Positions 1 through 8,800 of a stretch of 64,000 nucleotides of DNA are shown one piece after another. A program made the position numbers and the translations under genes. Each line of letters opens with the position of its first letter. Position 1 is the stretch's first letter. This DNA is from an uncultured bacterium (lineage in GTDB: Bacteria; Bacteroidota; Ignavibacteria; Kapaibacteriales; UBA4661): contig CALCNX010000051.1 in the NCBI GenBank assembly GCA_937899715.1, positions 1 through 64,000 on the forward strand, given 5' to 3'. The notes below the pieces were generated by a model that worked only from the letters and a program-made list of their open reading frames with translations, was not told the origin of the DNA and made no database searches.

Positions 1-4
1 ACTT

Positions 5-25
5 CGGGCTTTGCCCGCTTTTTTT
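5..25 (+). terminator. Short rho-independent terminator at window edge
   Basis: A 5-bp all-GC stem (CGGGC / GCCCG, loop TTT) is followed at once by seven T residues. It would end a plus-strand transcript coming from outside the window. It lies directly before the kinase reading frame, so that gene needs its own promoter or has been joined to this terminator by a rearrangement. Confidence 0.5.
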
Positions 26-80
26 ACCTACTTTCTGACTTTTCAAACAAGCTCTAAAGCGTAATCCATCGTTTTTAGCA

Positions 81-2516
81 GTGTACACCGCATGGGAGCC
101 GAATGCTTTCGATGGCAATGATGCCGCCTATGCTGGTGCGCCTAGTCACGATTCAACTGGTCGTTTTTCGCCTTATTGGTCGCGGTTGAACGGAAAAATT
201 CAGCAAGAGGTTAATATCGGCTATGATAGTAACGGTATCGGGGATTATTACCAACTGCCCAAAAATACCCAACGAGAATGTATTTTGGAGCCGTATAGTT
301 ACCCCGTTCAAGGGAAAAATGTCTTGATAACCTCACTAAGTGTACCGATTATCGTTGGCGATATCTTCTATGGCATTTGTGCTGTAGATATTACACTGGA
401 CTTTTTGCAAAACCTCACCGATAAAGCCGATGTATTCGACCATGCCGGAAGCGTTGCTATACTCAGCCATATCGGCACGATTGTCAGCATGACCGACCGA
501 CCGGAATATGCCACCAAATCTATGGGTACAGTCTTCTCTCCTTTTCGCACCGACTCTACAGCCTCAAAAGGAGCGTCCTCTCGACGCTATCAAGCATCAC
601 GAAGTGGCACGTTCCTTGAAAATGACACGTTGTATGCCTTTGCACCAATGCAGATTGGCTTTGCAAGCACCGCATGGTCTGTTTTGGTGAGTGTGCCGAA
701 GGATGTTGTCATCACACCTCTCACTGCGGTCACGTTCACCCAGGCAGCAATGGTTATCGTTATAATTTCTGTGCTCGCACTGACCATTTGGCTATTTTCC
801 ACACGAATGTTACAAGCAATTTCAGCATTGCAACTTGCCACGGAAACCTTTGCGACCGGTAATCTTGAAGCACTTGTGGCGGTTACGGTCGATGACGAAC
901 TCAGCGTGGTGGGCGAATCCTTCAACAAGATGGCGCACAAAATTCGTGCGATGATGGACGACCTGCGGCACAATCAAGCGCTCACCGCGCAAACGCAACG
1001 CGACCTCCGCATCAGCGAGCAACGACTGCGAATGGTAATGGAACTCGCGCCCTTTGTGGCTGTTCAATACTACAACCATGAAGGCAGAGTCCAATACTGG
1101 AACAAAGCAAGCGAGTACATTTTCGGCTGGACAGCCGAAGAAACAATCGGAAAGACGCTCGACGAACTTATCCATACATCGGAGGAAGCAAAAGCATTCG
1201 TACAGATGCTGAACGACATTCGACAGACGGGGCAAAGTTTTGGTCCCTCGGTGAATTCCTTCCGACGCAAGGACGGTTCGGCGGGTTTTTGTCTCGCAAC
1301 CACCTTTGTTATTCCGGCATCGGAAGAAGGCGACCTCACGTTTGTATGTATGGATGTGGACATAAGCGAGCAGCGCAGAGCAGAAGAAGATTTACGCCGA
1401 ATACAAAAGAACCAACAAAAAATTTTGGAAACAATGGGGGTCGGCGTTACGGTTACACGTGGCAATGAACTGCTCTTTGTTAATGAAGCGTGGTGTAATC
1501 TTACTGGATATACACAAGAAGAACTCCGCCATTTCAATATCTATTCAGTCATTCATCCCGACAGTCGCAAAAATATTGAAGAGCGAGGTCGGGCACGTCT
1601 TCGAGGCGAAAATCTCCCCGGGCGCTACGAAGAGCGTATTTTTCATAAAAATGGTACCACCCTTTGGGTCGAAATCACTGCATTTGTGATTGATTATGAA
1701 GACGAACCTGCGGTAATTGCCAGCTTTGTTGATATTACGGCACTCAAAAATCTGATTCTTCAACTTGAGACCTTGATTGCGGAAAAAGAGCATTTGCTTG
1801 TGAGATTGGAGCATCAGCAAAACGCTGCCCTACGCTCTTTTATTCAGGGACAGGAAGACGAGCGCCACCGCATCGCTCAAGACCTGCACGACGGCGTGGG
1901 ACATTTACTTTCAATCGTAAAAATCAATTTAAGCTCTTTTCACGACGAGGTACAGCGCCTTGTACCGAACCGAATGCAAGAGTTCGAGCATTTCCTTCAG
2001 CTTTATGACCAGGCAGTGCAGGAAGTTCGCGCCGTCTCGCACCAACTTATGCCCGCAACATTACGCAAAATGGGCTTAAAAGTGGCATTACAAGACCTGA
2101 TGACAATGCTTACGATCTCCACTTCACTGCGCATAGATAGTGCTTTGGATGCACTGGATTCCTTGTCGCCACATCTGAGTACAGAATTAGAAACAAGTAT
2201 TTTTCGTATTCTCCAAGAGCTTGTGAACAATACGCTCAAATATGCCCATGCCACGACCATGAGCATCCAATTCATCAACTCTAATGGAGCATTACTTTGT
2301 ATTTACGAAGATGATGGTATTGGCTTTGATACTACGGCAGCCCCCAATGGTATTGGTCTTCGGAACATTACCAATCGGGTCTTGCTGCTTGGTGGCACGA
2401 TAGAATTTGATTCATCACCCGGCAGTGGTTTGGTGGCAACAATGGAAATTCCGATGTACTCACCACAAAACGAACTTTCTTCCTCACCACAATCAGCAAT
2501 GGAGCAAGCACCATGA
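81..2516 (+). CDS. NarL-type sensor histidine kinase (dCache-HAMP-PAS-PAS-HisKA_3), N-terminus apparently missing
   Basis: This is a membrane sensor kinase that should phosphorylate the LuxR-type regulator encoded immediately downstream; the two genes overlap by 4 bases (ATGA). In order it shows a dCache-type extracellular domain (about residues 1-205, with the conserved WEPNAFDG and GRFSPYW motifs), one membrane segment (about 215-235), HAMP (about 236-295), two PAS domains (about 315-435 and 445-560), a HisKA_3 box (HRIAQDLHDG, phospho-acceptor His603) and an HATPase_c domain (DDGIGFD). The GTG at 81 is the first usable start. However, the conserved dCache sequence continues upstream in frame (NPSFLAVYTAWEPN) until a stop at 36-38. 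The first transmembrane helix and the start of the sensor domain are therefore absent. The gene may be 5'-truncated and non-functional, frameshifted upstream, or at an assembly join. Family assignment is firm; functionality is doubtful. Confidence 0.85.
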   Translation: MYTAWEPNAFDGNDAAYAGAPSHDSTGRFSPYWSRLNGKIQQEVNIGYDSNGIGDYYQLPKNTQRECILEPYSYPVQGKNVLITSLSVPIIVGDIFYGICAVDITLDFLQNLTDKADVFDHAGSVAILSHIGTIVSMTDRPEYATKSMGTVFSPFRTDSTASKGASSRRYQASRSGTFLENDTLYAFAPMQIGFASTAWSVLVSVPKDVVITPLTAVTFTQAAMVIVIISVLALTIWLFSTRMLQAISALQLATETFATGNLEALVAVTVDDELSVVGESFNKMAHKIRAMMDDLRHNQALTAQTQRDLRISEQRLRMVMELAPFVAVQYYNHEGRVQYWNKASEYIFGWTAEETIGKTLDELIHTSEEAKAFVQMLNDIRQTGQSFGPSVNSFRRKDGSAGFCLATTFVIPASEEGDLTFVCMDVDISEQRRAEEDLRRIQKNQQKILETMGVGVTVTRGNELLFVNEAWCNLTGYTQEELRHFNIYSVIHPDSRKNIEERGRARLRGENLPGRYEERIFHKNGTTLWVEITAFVIDYEDEPAVIASFVDITALKNLILQLETLIAEKEHLLVRLEHQQNAALRSFIQGQEDERHRIAQDLHDGVGHLLSIVKINLSSFHDEVQRLVPNRMQEFEHFLQLYDQAVQEVRAVSHQLMPATLRKMGLKVALQDLMTMLTISTSLRIDSALDALDSLSPHLSTELETSIFRILQELVNNTLKYAHATTMSIQFINSNGALLCIYEDDGIGFDTTAAPNGIGLRNITNRVLLLGGTIEFDSSPGSGLVATMEIPMYSPQNELSSSPQSAMEQAP

Positions 2517-3160
2517 GCCTTATTCGTTTACTATTGGCGGACGACCACACGGTTTTTGTGGAAGGACTACGGTTTCTTCTGGAATCGACGGGCGAGCTGA
2601 ATGTGGTTGGAGAAGCATTCGACGGCGAGGAAGTCGTCAAAAAAGCACGGGACTTAAAGCCTGATGTAATTCTGATGGATATTGGTATGCCAAGGCTCGA
2701 TGGCATCGAAGCCACCGAGCAAATTACCCGTGATAATCCCAGCATTCGTATCGTGATGCTCAGTATGGTTAATGAACCGGACACGATAGTCCGTGCCGTG
2801 CAGGCAGGCGCAAGCGGATATTTATTGAAAAACTCATCGAAGACGGAAATTGTCGAGGCAATAAAGAAAGTGGTTGCTGGCAAGCAGCACTACTCAAGTG
2901 ACGTTGCCCTTGCAATGATGAAAGCCTCACTCACAGAAAAAAATGAGCCACAACACCCGCAGGAAGAGCTTCTGACTCCCCGCGAGGTCGGTGTGGCTCG
3001 CTTGTTGGCACAAGAACTTACTAATGCTGAAGTAGCAGACCGTATGAATATCAGCATTCGTACTGTCGAGGCGCATCGTATGAACATTATGCGAAAATTA
3101 CAGTTAAAAAGTGTTGTCGGCTTGGCGAAATATGCTCGCGAGCAAGGCTGGCTGAAGTAA
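2513..3160 (+). CDS. LuxR/NarL-family response regulator
   Basis: A 215-residue transcriptional regulator of the REC plus LuxR-type helix-turn-helix family. The receiver domain (about 1-120) shows the acidic pair D10-D11, the phospho-acceptor D56 in LMDIGMP and the conserved late Lys (LLKN). The C-terminal domain (about 150-213) has the LuxR signature LTPRE...NAEVADRMNISIRTVEAH. Its ATG overlaps the TGA of the upstream kinase gene (ATGA), so the two are translationally coupled and form a cognate pair, as is usual for HisKA_3 kinases and NarL regulators. The target genes cannot be told from the window. If the kinase is truncated, this regulator may depend on another phosphodonor. Confidence 0.93.
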   Translation: MSLIRLLLADDHTVFVEGLRFLLESTGELNVVGEAFDGEEVVKKARDLKPDVILMDIGMPRLDGIEATEQITRDNPSIRIVMLSMVNEPDTIVRAVQAGASGYLLKNSSKTEIVEAIKKVVAGKQHYSSDVALAMMKASLTEKNEPQHPQEELLTPREVGVARLLAQELTNAEVADRMNISIRTVEAHRMNIMRKLQLKSVVGLAKYAREQGWLK

Positions 3161-3188
3161 ATGCTGAGAATCATAAACCCAGCGTCAG

Positions 3189-4133
3189 TTACATTGCTCG
3201 CACTGTAATCGGCTCAAGGTGCTGTTCAATCAGTGCCCGCTTCGATTCATATTGCGGCGGAAGTTTTAATGCTGTACCAAGTGAGTTTTTATCTTCGTCA
3301 ACAGCAAATCCGGGAGGATTCGTAGCAATTTCAAACAAAATGCCGCCCGGTTCGCGGTAGTAAATGGAATGAAAATACTGGCGGTCAATCACGGGCGTAA
3401 CATCCAAGCCCTTTTTCAACAAAATCTCCCGAATGGCAAGCTGGGTCTCGCTTGTGTCGGTGCTAAATGCCAAATGATGAATTGTTCCCGCGCCTTGTAG
3501 TCCATTACCGCCCTGCACTGCACCGATAATATCAACATAATTTCCTGCCCCACCTGCGCCTGCTTCAAACCTATATCGGTCGCCTTCTTGAGCCAATAAG
3601 CGATGTTGCATCTGATTGGTAAGCAGGTCAATCGTCCGGTCGCCCGTGCGCTCCTGAAGCGTCGCTGTGTAAAATCCACGAATAGCAACACCCGACGGAA
3701 TAGAAGCACTCACCCACGCAGGGCGCGTATCATTTGCTGTGGCGACCAATTCTATACCCAAACCATCGTTGTCATCGAAGCGGATAAACTCTTCATTGAA
3801 GCGCTGGGCAGGTGGTTCAAAAGCAACGTTGAATTTTTTCAGTCGCTCCATCCAGAAACTGAGAGCGCCTTCCGGCACAGAAAACGCTGTGTACGACATC
3901 TGCCCCGCGCCACGTCTGCCGCGCTGGATATGCCCGAAAGGGAAAAACGTCATAATACTGCCCGGTGAGCCTGTTTCATCACCATAATACAAATGATAAA
4001 CATCGGGAGCGTCAAAATTGACTGTTTTTTTGAGAAGGCGCAGTCCGAGTATGCCGGCGTAAAAATCGACATTTGCCTGTGGAGCGCTTGCTATGGCTGT
4101 TACGTGGTGTAAGCCGTTGATGAGATTTACCAT
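3189..4133 (-). CDS. Ring-cleaving dioxygenase-like VOC protein (MhqO family)
   Basis: A 314-residue protein with two glyoxalase/vicinal-oxygen-chelate modules. The first begins GLHHVTAIASAPQANVDFY and contains the LYYGDETGSPGSIMTFFPF stretch typical of the group annotated as ring-cleaving dioxygenases (Bacillus MhqO/MhqA relatives). The second carries the HHLAFST metal-binding strand and a late Glu (GGILFEIATNPPGF). Members are thought to open quinol/hydroquinone rings using a divalent metal; the substrate here is not known. It is on the strand opposite the regulator at 2513-3160, converging with it, and lies upstream of nothing obvious. nuoD starts on the same strand on its far side, about 140 bases away with a hairpin between, so co-transcription is uncertain. 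Length is normal for the family. Family is confident, substrate is not. Confidence 0.85.
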   Translation of the reverse strand: MVNLINGLHHVTAIASAPQANVDFYAGILGLRLLKKTVNFDAPDVYHLYYGDETGSPGSIMTFFPFGHIQRGRRGAGQMSYTAFSVPEGALSFWMERLKKFNVAFEPPAQRFNEEFIRFDDNDGLGIELVATANDTRPAWVSASIPSGVAIRGFYTATLQERTGDRTIDLLTNQMQHRLLAQEGDRYRFEAGAGGAGNYVDIIGAVQGGNGLQGAGTIHHLAFSTDTSETQLAIREILLKKGLDVTPVIDRQYFHSIYYREPGGILFEIATNPPGFAVDEDKNSLGTALKLPPQYESKRALIEQHLEPITVRAM

Positions 4134-4196
4134 GACGATAAGAATAGAAGTGGCGGATGAGATGGTTAAACTGGCTAAAGAAAAGGTTCGTAACGA

Positions 4197-4248
4197 AGGA
4201 AGGTCTCATTATGGGCTGCTTCAGAGCACTCAATAACAAGACCTTCCT
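4197..4248. repeat. 10-bp inverted repeat between dioxygenase and nuoD
   Basis: Perfect arms AGGAAGGTCT (4197-4206) and AGACCTTCCT (4239-4248) flank a 32-base loop and are followed on the plus strand by CATATTTTTTTG. It looks like a terminator reading on the plus strand, but both neighbouring genes are on the minus strand, so its role is unclear. It could stop antisense transcription into nuoD or act as an RNA hairpin downstream of nuoD. Confidence 0.5.
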
Positions 4249-4270
4249 CATATTTTTTTGCAGACACGAC

Positions 4271-5566
4271 TTACTTATCAGCTTCGCCCATAACGGGATC
4301 AATTGAGCCGATGATAGCGACCACATCAGAAATCATCGCCCCTTCTGCCATGAATTGCAGCGCTTGCAGATTTGTCGTGGAGGGCGATTTGATTTTACAC
4401 TTCCACGGGTGCCCGGAGCCGTCGCTGACCACGTAAAAACCCAACTCGCCTTTGGAACTTTCAATCGAAGCATATACCTCGCCTTTGGGCGGCATGGTAC
4501 CATAATTAACCAGCATGAAATCATTGATAAGCTCTTCCATGCGTGTATAAATCTCAGCTTTGCGCGGGAGAACGTGTTTGGGGTCATTCGCCATGACGGG
4601 ACCCTTGAGGGTTTCGAGCTTGTCTAGCACTTGATGAAGAATTTTCACGCTTTCCCACATCTCCGCGCCGCGCACTTTGAAGCGTGCCCATGCGTCGCCG
4701 TCAGTATCGGTAATAACATCGAAATCTACTTTATCGTATTGCATATATGGTTTTACACGACGCAAATCATAAGCTACTCCGGAAGCTCTGAGACAAGGAC
4801 CGGTCAAACCAAGCGAAATTGCTTTCTCGCGGGGAACATATCCCACACCTGCCATGCGGTCAATGAAAATGCGGTTCTTCATTACCAGACCTTCGCTGTC
4901 TTTCAAGAGCTTGGGAAATTCATTCAGCCAAGCGCGTATTTTCTTGAGAAGTGCAGCGCCAGGGTCGTTGGCAACGCCGCCGATACGCGAGTAGCTTGTC
5001 GTAAAGCGTGCGCCGCAGATTTCCTCGAAAAGGTCGTAGAGTTTTTCGCGCTCGGCAAATGTCCAGATAAACACGGTGAGCGCACCCACGTCCATTGCGG
5101 TGCAGCCCATTGCCAGAAGGTGATTAGAGATACGCGCCAGTTCGCAGACCATCATGCGCACCCATTGCCCACGCTCAGGCACTTCCACACCAGCAAGTTT
5201 CTCAAACGCCATGGTAACAGCGACGTTGTTGGACATGGGCGAAATATAGTCCAGACGGTCGGTGTGGGGTATGAACTCGTGATAGTTCATGTTCTCGGCG
5301 AGTTTCTCGAACCCGCGATGCAGATACCCAAGTTCCGGTATGCACTTCACAACCGTTTCGCCGTCCACTTTCAGCAGCACTCTCAGTACACCGTGCGTGG
5401 CAGGATGCTGTGGACCCATGTTCAGAACCATTTCGTGTTCAAGCGGGTCATCAATCATAATGCTGGTATTGTTGTCCAGCACTTTTTGAATCATTTTGTT
5501 TTGCCGTGTGTGGCGCACCCGCTCAAGGGTCGAAGTGGCAGTTAGGGGGATGATGTCTCTATCCAT
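4271..5566 (-). CDS. nuoD: NADH-quinone oxidoreductase subunit D (isolated)
   Basis: The 49-kDa-type subunit of respiratory complex I, which sits in the cytoplasmic arm and lines the quinone site. The protein (431 residues from the ATG at 5566) shows the family landmarks: MGPQHPATHG with the two histidines near the quinone head group, the HRGFEKLAEN signature, DRLDYISPM with the conserved Tyr, and C-terminal SIDPVMGEADK. A TTG 48 bases further upstream is open but adds unconserved sequence, so the internal ATG is preferred. The roughly 25 residues before the conserved core are longer than in many homologues. No other nuo gene lies on either side in the window, whereas nuoD normally sits in a nuoA-N or nuoBCD cluster. 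Complex I genes therefore appear split in this genome. Confidence 0.95.
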   Translation of the reverse strand: MDRDIIPLTATSTLERVRHTRQNKMIQKVLDNNTSIMIDDPLEHEMVLNMGPQHPATHGVLRVLLKVDGETVVKCIPELGYLHRGFEKLAENMNYHEFIPHTDRLDYISPMSNNVAVTMAFEKLAGVEVPERGQWVRMMVCELARISNHLLAMGCTAMDVGALTVFIWTFAEREKLYDLFEEICGARFTTSYSRIGGVANDPGAALLKKIRAWLNEFPKLLKDSEGLVMKNRIFIDRMAGVGYVPREKAISLGLTGPCLRASGVAYDLRRVKPYMQYDKVDFDVITDTDGDAWARFKVRGAEMWESVKILHQVLDKLETLKGPVMANDPKHVLPRKAEIYTRMEELINDFMLVNYGTMPPKGEVYASIESSKGELGFYVVSDGSGHPWKCKIKSPSTTNLQALQFMAEGAMISDVVAIIGSIDPVMGEADK

Positions 5567-5838
5567 AGCGCTTTTCTGAAATGTGGGGAAATAGAGTATA
5601 GATGTCGTTAGCAAAGGTCAAAGCTACAAAATAATGCCTAAAAAAAAAAGTTTGCTTATCATTCACCTATGACTTTTGGGTATAGACAAAGATGACGGCA
5701 GTGCATAGAAAGTCCTGACGAAGAGCATCATGTTTTGGAGGGGCAAAACAACGATTTTTGTTCTGAATCAAACAACAACAAATCAAATGATAATTCGTTA
5801 CAACTTTTTCTTTTACCATTTTTCGCGTGAGTGTTGCC

Positions 5839-8800
5839 ATGTACCCCTACTCTACCTCCTTGCCGCTCAGAAGCCATTATGTGCGCATGATGCTTTGCAT
5901 CTTCTTTCTGAGTCTCGCTGTTGCCTTTTCGCTAGATGCCCAAACGCTCAATCTTTTTGAGCCAATTTCAATCGGTGCGCAAACCGCATCAGTTCGTCTC
6001 CAAAGCGCGTCGCGCCGTGCCGAACAAGCATTTTCAAAATCTTCGTTGCTTTCCCTCCGCGAAGATGCTTTCCGGCAAATGCTTTCCCGTAAGCAACAAA
6101 ACCTTTCGCTTGCTTTGCCGATACAAGGACGGGCGGTGAATATCTCCTTGCAGCCCTATAATCCCTTCACACGCAATGCGACGTTTACCGCAAAAACTGC
6201 AAGTGGCGAAGTCCCCATCACACTTGATGATGATTTTATGCTCTACCGAGGCACCATTGATGGTGAGAAATCCTCGCAAGTCAACATGAGCGTAAGCGGC
6301 GGTAAAGTCCTGATAACACTGCGCTCCGGCGGTCAAACTCTGACGATTGAATCCGTTCCGAGCAGCGAAGAGACTTCATCCCAAAATACATCCGATGAGA
6401 ATGATGGTGTTTACGCACTGTATTCATCGGACGACCTCAAGCAAGCACGAACCTTTTCCTGCGAAGCGCCAGATGTTGAACAAGACCACGACCACACTAC
6501 GCAGCAATCCTCAAAAAATGGCGCACAGTTGCAATCCGCACAGCGTCTTGAGGCAGAAATTGCTATCGAGATTGACTATGCGACGTATCAGGCGCTTGGC
6601 TCAAGCCAATCGCAAGCCACGCAGTATGCGGCTGCCGTTATCGCCGCTGTGTCGCAAATCTACGAGCGCGACATTAACACCCAGCTCCTCGTTTCCCATG
6701 TTCAAGTCTGGACGACCCCAGACCCATATGCCAGCTTGAGTTCGACAAGTTCGGTGCTAAATTCTATGCGCAGTATCTGGAGCACAACACAAGGCAGCAT
6801 CAATCGTGATTTGGCACACCTCTTATCATCTCGGACATTGGGCGGGGGCGTTGCATACTTGAGTGCATTGTGCAACAGAAACATTGGCTATGGTGTTTCG
6901 GCGAACTTACGGGCTGCGTTCCCGATTGATCCGGGTTGGACAACGATTGTAGTGGCGCACGAACTCGGTCATAATTTTGGCTCACCACACACGCATAGCT
7001 GCACTTGGCCCGGTGGTCCGCTTGACAGGTGCGCTATTGAGCCGGGAGAAACCTGTATTCCTGCTGTCGTTAGAAGTCGCGGTACAATTATGAGCTATTG
7101 CCACACCCTTTCCGGCGGTATTTCCAATATAGATGTCATGTTCCATCCACAATGCGCCACGCTTATGCGTACTCGTGCTGAAGCAGCCTCATGTCTTACT
7201 GCGCCGGGTGTTGTTACGCCTACAGCTACCATCACGTCTTTCAGCCCCGCAAGTGGTGGTCAGGGAACATCGGTTGTTATTTCCGGCACAAACTTCACTA
7301 ACGTAAGCGCGGTACGCTTTGGTGGTGTGGCGGCGCAATCCTTCACGGTCAATAGCCCGACCAGCATTACGGCTATTGTCGCTTCCGGTGCAAGTGGTGT
7401 GATACAGGTTGTAACAGCAAATAATACCGCACTTTCTGCCCAACAATTTACCTTTACTCTGCCACCTGCGTCTATTACCTCTTTTTCGCCAACAAGTGCT
7501 GGGCAGGGCATACCAATTATTATCACAGGCACAGGCTTTACGGGCGTAACAGCAGTGCGCTTTGGCAACACAAACGCTGCGTTTTATACCGTCAACAGTT
7601 CCACGCAAATCACGGCTGTTGTTGGTGCAGGTGCTAGTGGAACAATCCAAGTGGTCACAGCGCAGAGTACTGCCACCTCCGCACAGAATTTCACCTTTGT
7701 TGCTCCATTGCCGCCCGCCTCTATTAGCTCATTCTCGCCGACAAGCGGTGTACGTGGCACGTCGGTAGTGATTACAGGAACTAATTTTACCAACGTTAGT
7801 GCCGTGCGTTTTGGTGGGTTCGCTGCACAGTCGTTCACAGTCAATAGCGCTACACGCATTACCGCAATCGTTGGCGCAGGAGCAAGTGGAACGGTGCAAG
7901 TTGCCACACTTACTAATACCGCATTTTCCCCGCAAGCATTTAGTTTTAGTGGCACAACAAACGGCGGAAATAACGGCGGACAACAACTTTCGGCAATTAG
8001 TTCTTTTTCGCCCACAAGTGGTGCTGTCGGCACTGCCATACTTATCACGGGAAGTGGCTTTAATTTAGCAAGTGCCGTGCGCATTGGTGGTGTTAATGCC
8101 GCCTACTTCACGGTTCTGGACGACACACGTATTACTGCCATTGTCGGTCAGAGCGGTGCAACAGGTGTAATTCAGGTCGTAACACCAACCAACACGGCAG
8201 CATCATCGCAATCATTTACGGTGACAGGTACGAATAATGGCAATGGTGGAAACGGCGGTAATGGCGGTAATGGTGGTAATGGCGGTCAACAACTCGCCGT
8301 TATTACTTCTATCTCGCCCACACGTGGCGGTAAGGGAACAAGCGTTGTCATTCTGGGCACGAACTTACAGAATGCAAGCGCTGTACGCTTTGGCGGCTCA
8401 GAGGCGCAATCCTTCACGATTAACAGCCCGACTCAAATCACGGCGATTGTGGGCGTAGGCGCGACAGGCGCTGTGGAGGTTGTAACACCGACCAATACAC
8501 CTGCTTCATCACAGATATTCACCTTCCCAAGCGGCGTGCAACCTATGACCTCAGCCCTGTCTTTCCCGGCACTGCGCATTAATAGTTCTTTCTCAATGAA
8601 CCTTTCCTTGCAAAACACCGCATCCACAGGCTTTGCATTTCGTTCAGTGATTATCACTGGCGCGGATGCGAGTGATTTTAGCATCATCAGTAATTCTCAC
8701 GTCGTCGGTACAACGTTAGGTGGCGGTGAAATACAGACCCTTACTATCCGCTACCGCCCCAGCGTTTCACGAAGCCGTTCTGCGATTATTCGACTGACAT

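Noticed and set aside
4631..5545. A 304-codon open frame antisense to nuoD
   Set aside because: It is opposite a strongly conserved gene, its translation is rich in His/Cys/Arg without known motifs, and it has no support beyond lack of stops.
5619..5626. TAGCTTTG on the minus strand before nuoD as a promoter
   Set aside because: The -7 element fits, but no TTG lies at the right distance; upstream is only a T-tract.
5730..5960. Small open frame overlapping the protease start
   Set aside because: It overlaps the signal-peptide coding region in another frame and has no conserved sequence.
7207..8526. Possible CRISPR-like array because of regular repeats
   Set aside because: The repeats are about 250 bases, in frame and coding for IPT/TIG domains; there are no short direct repeats with unique spacers.
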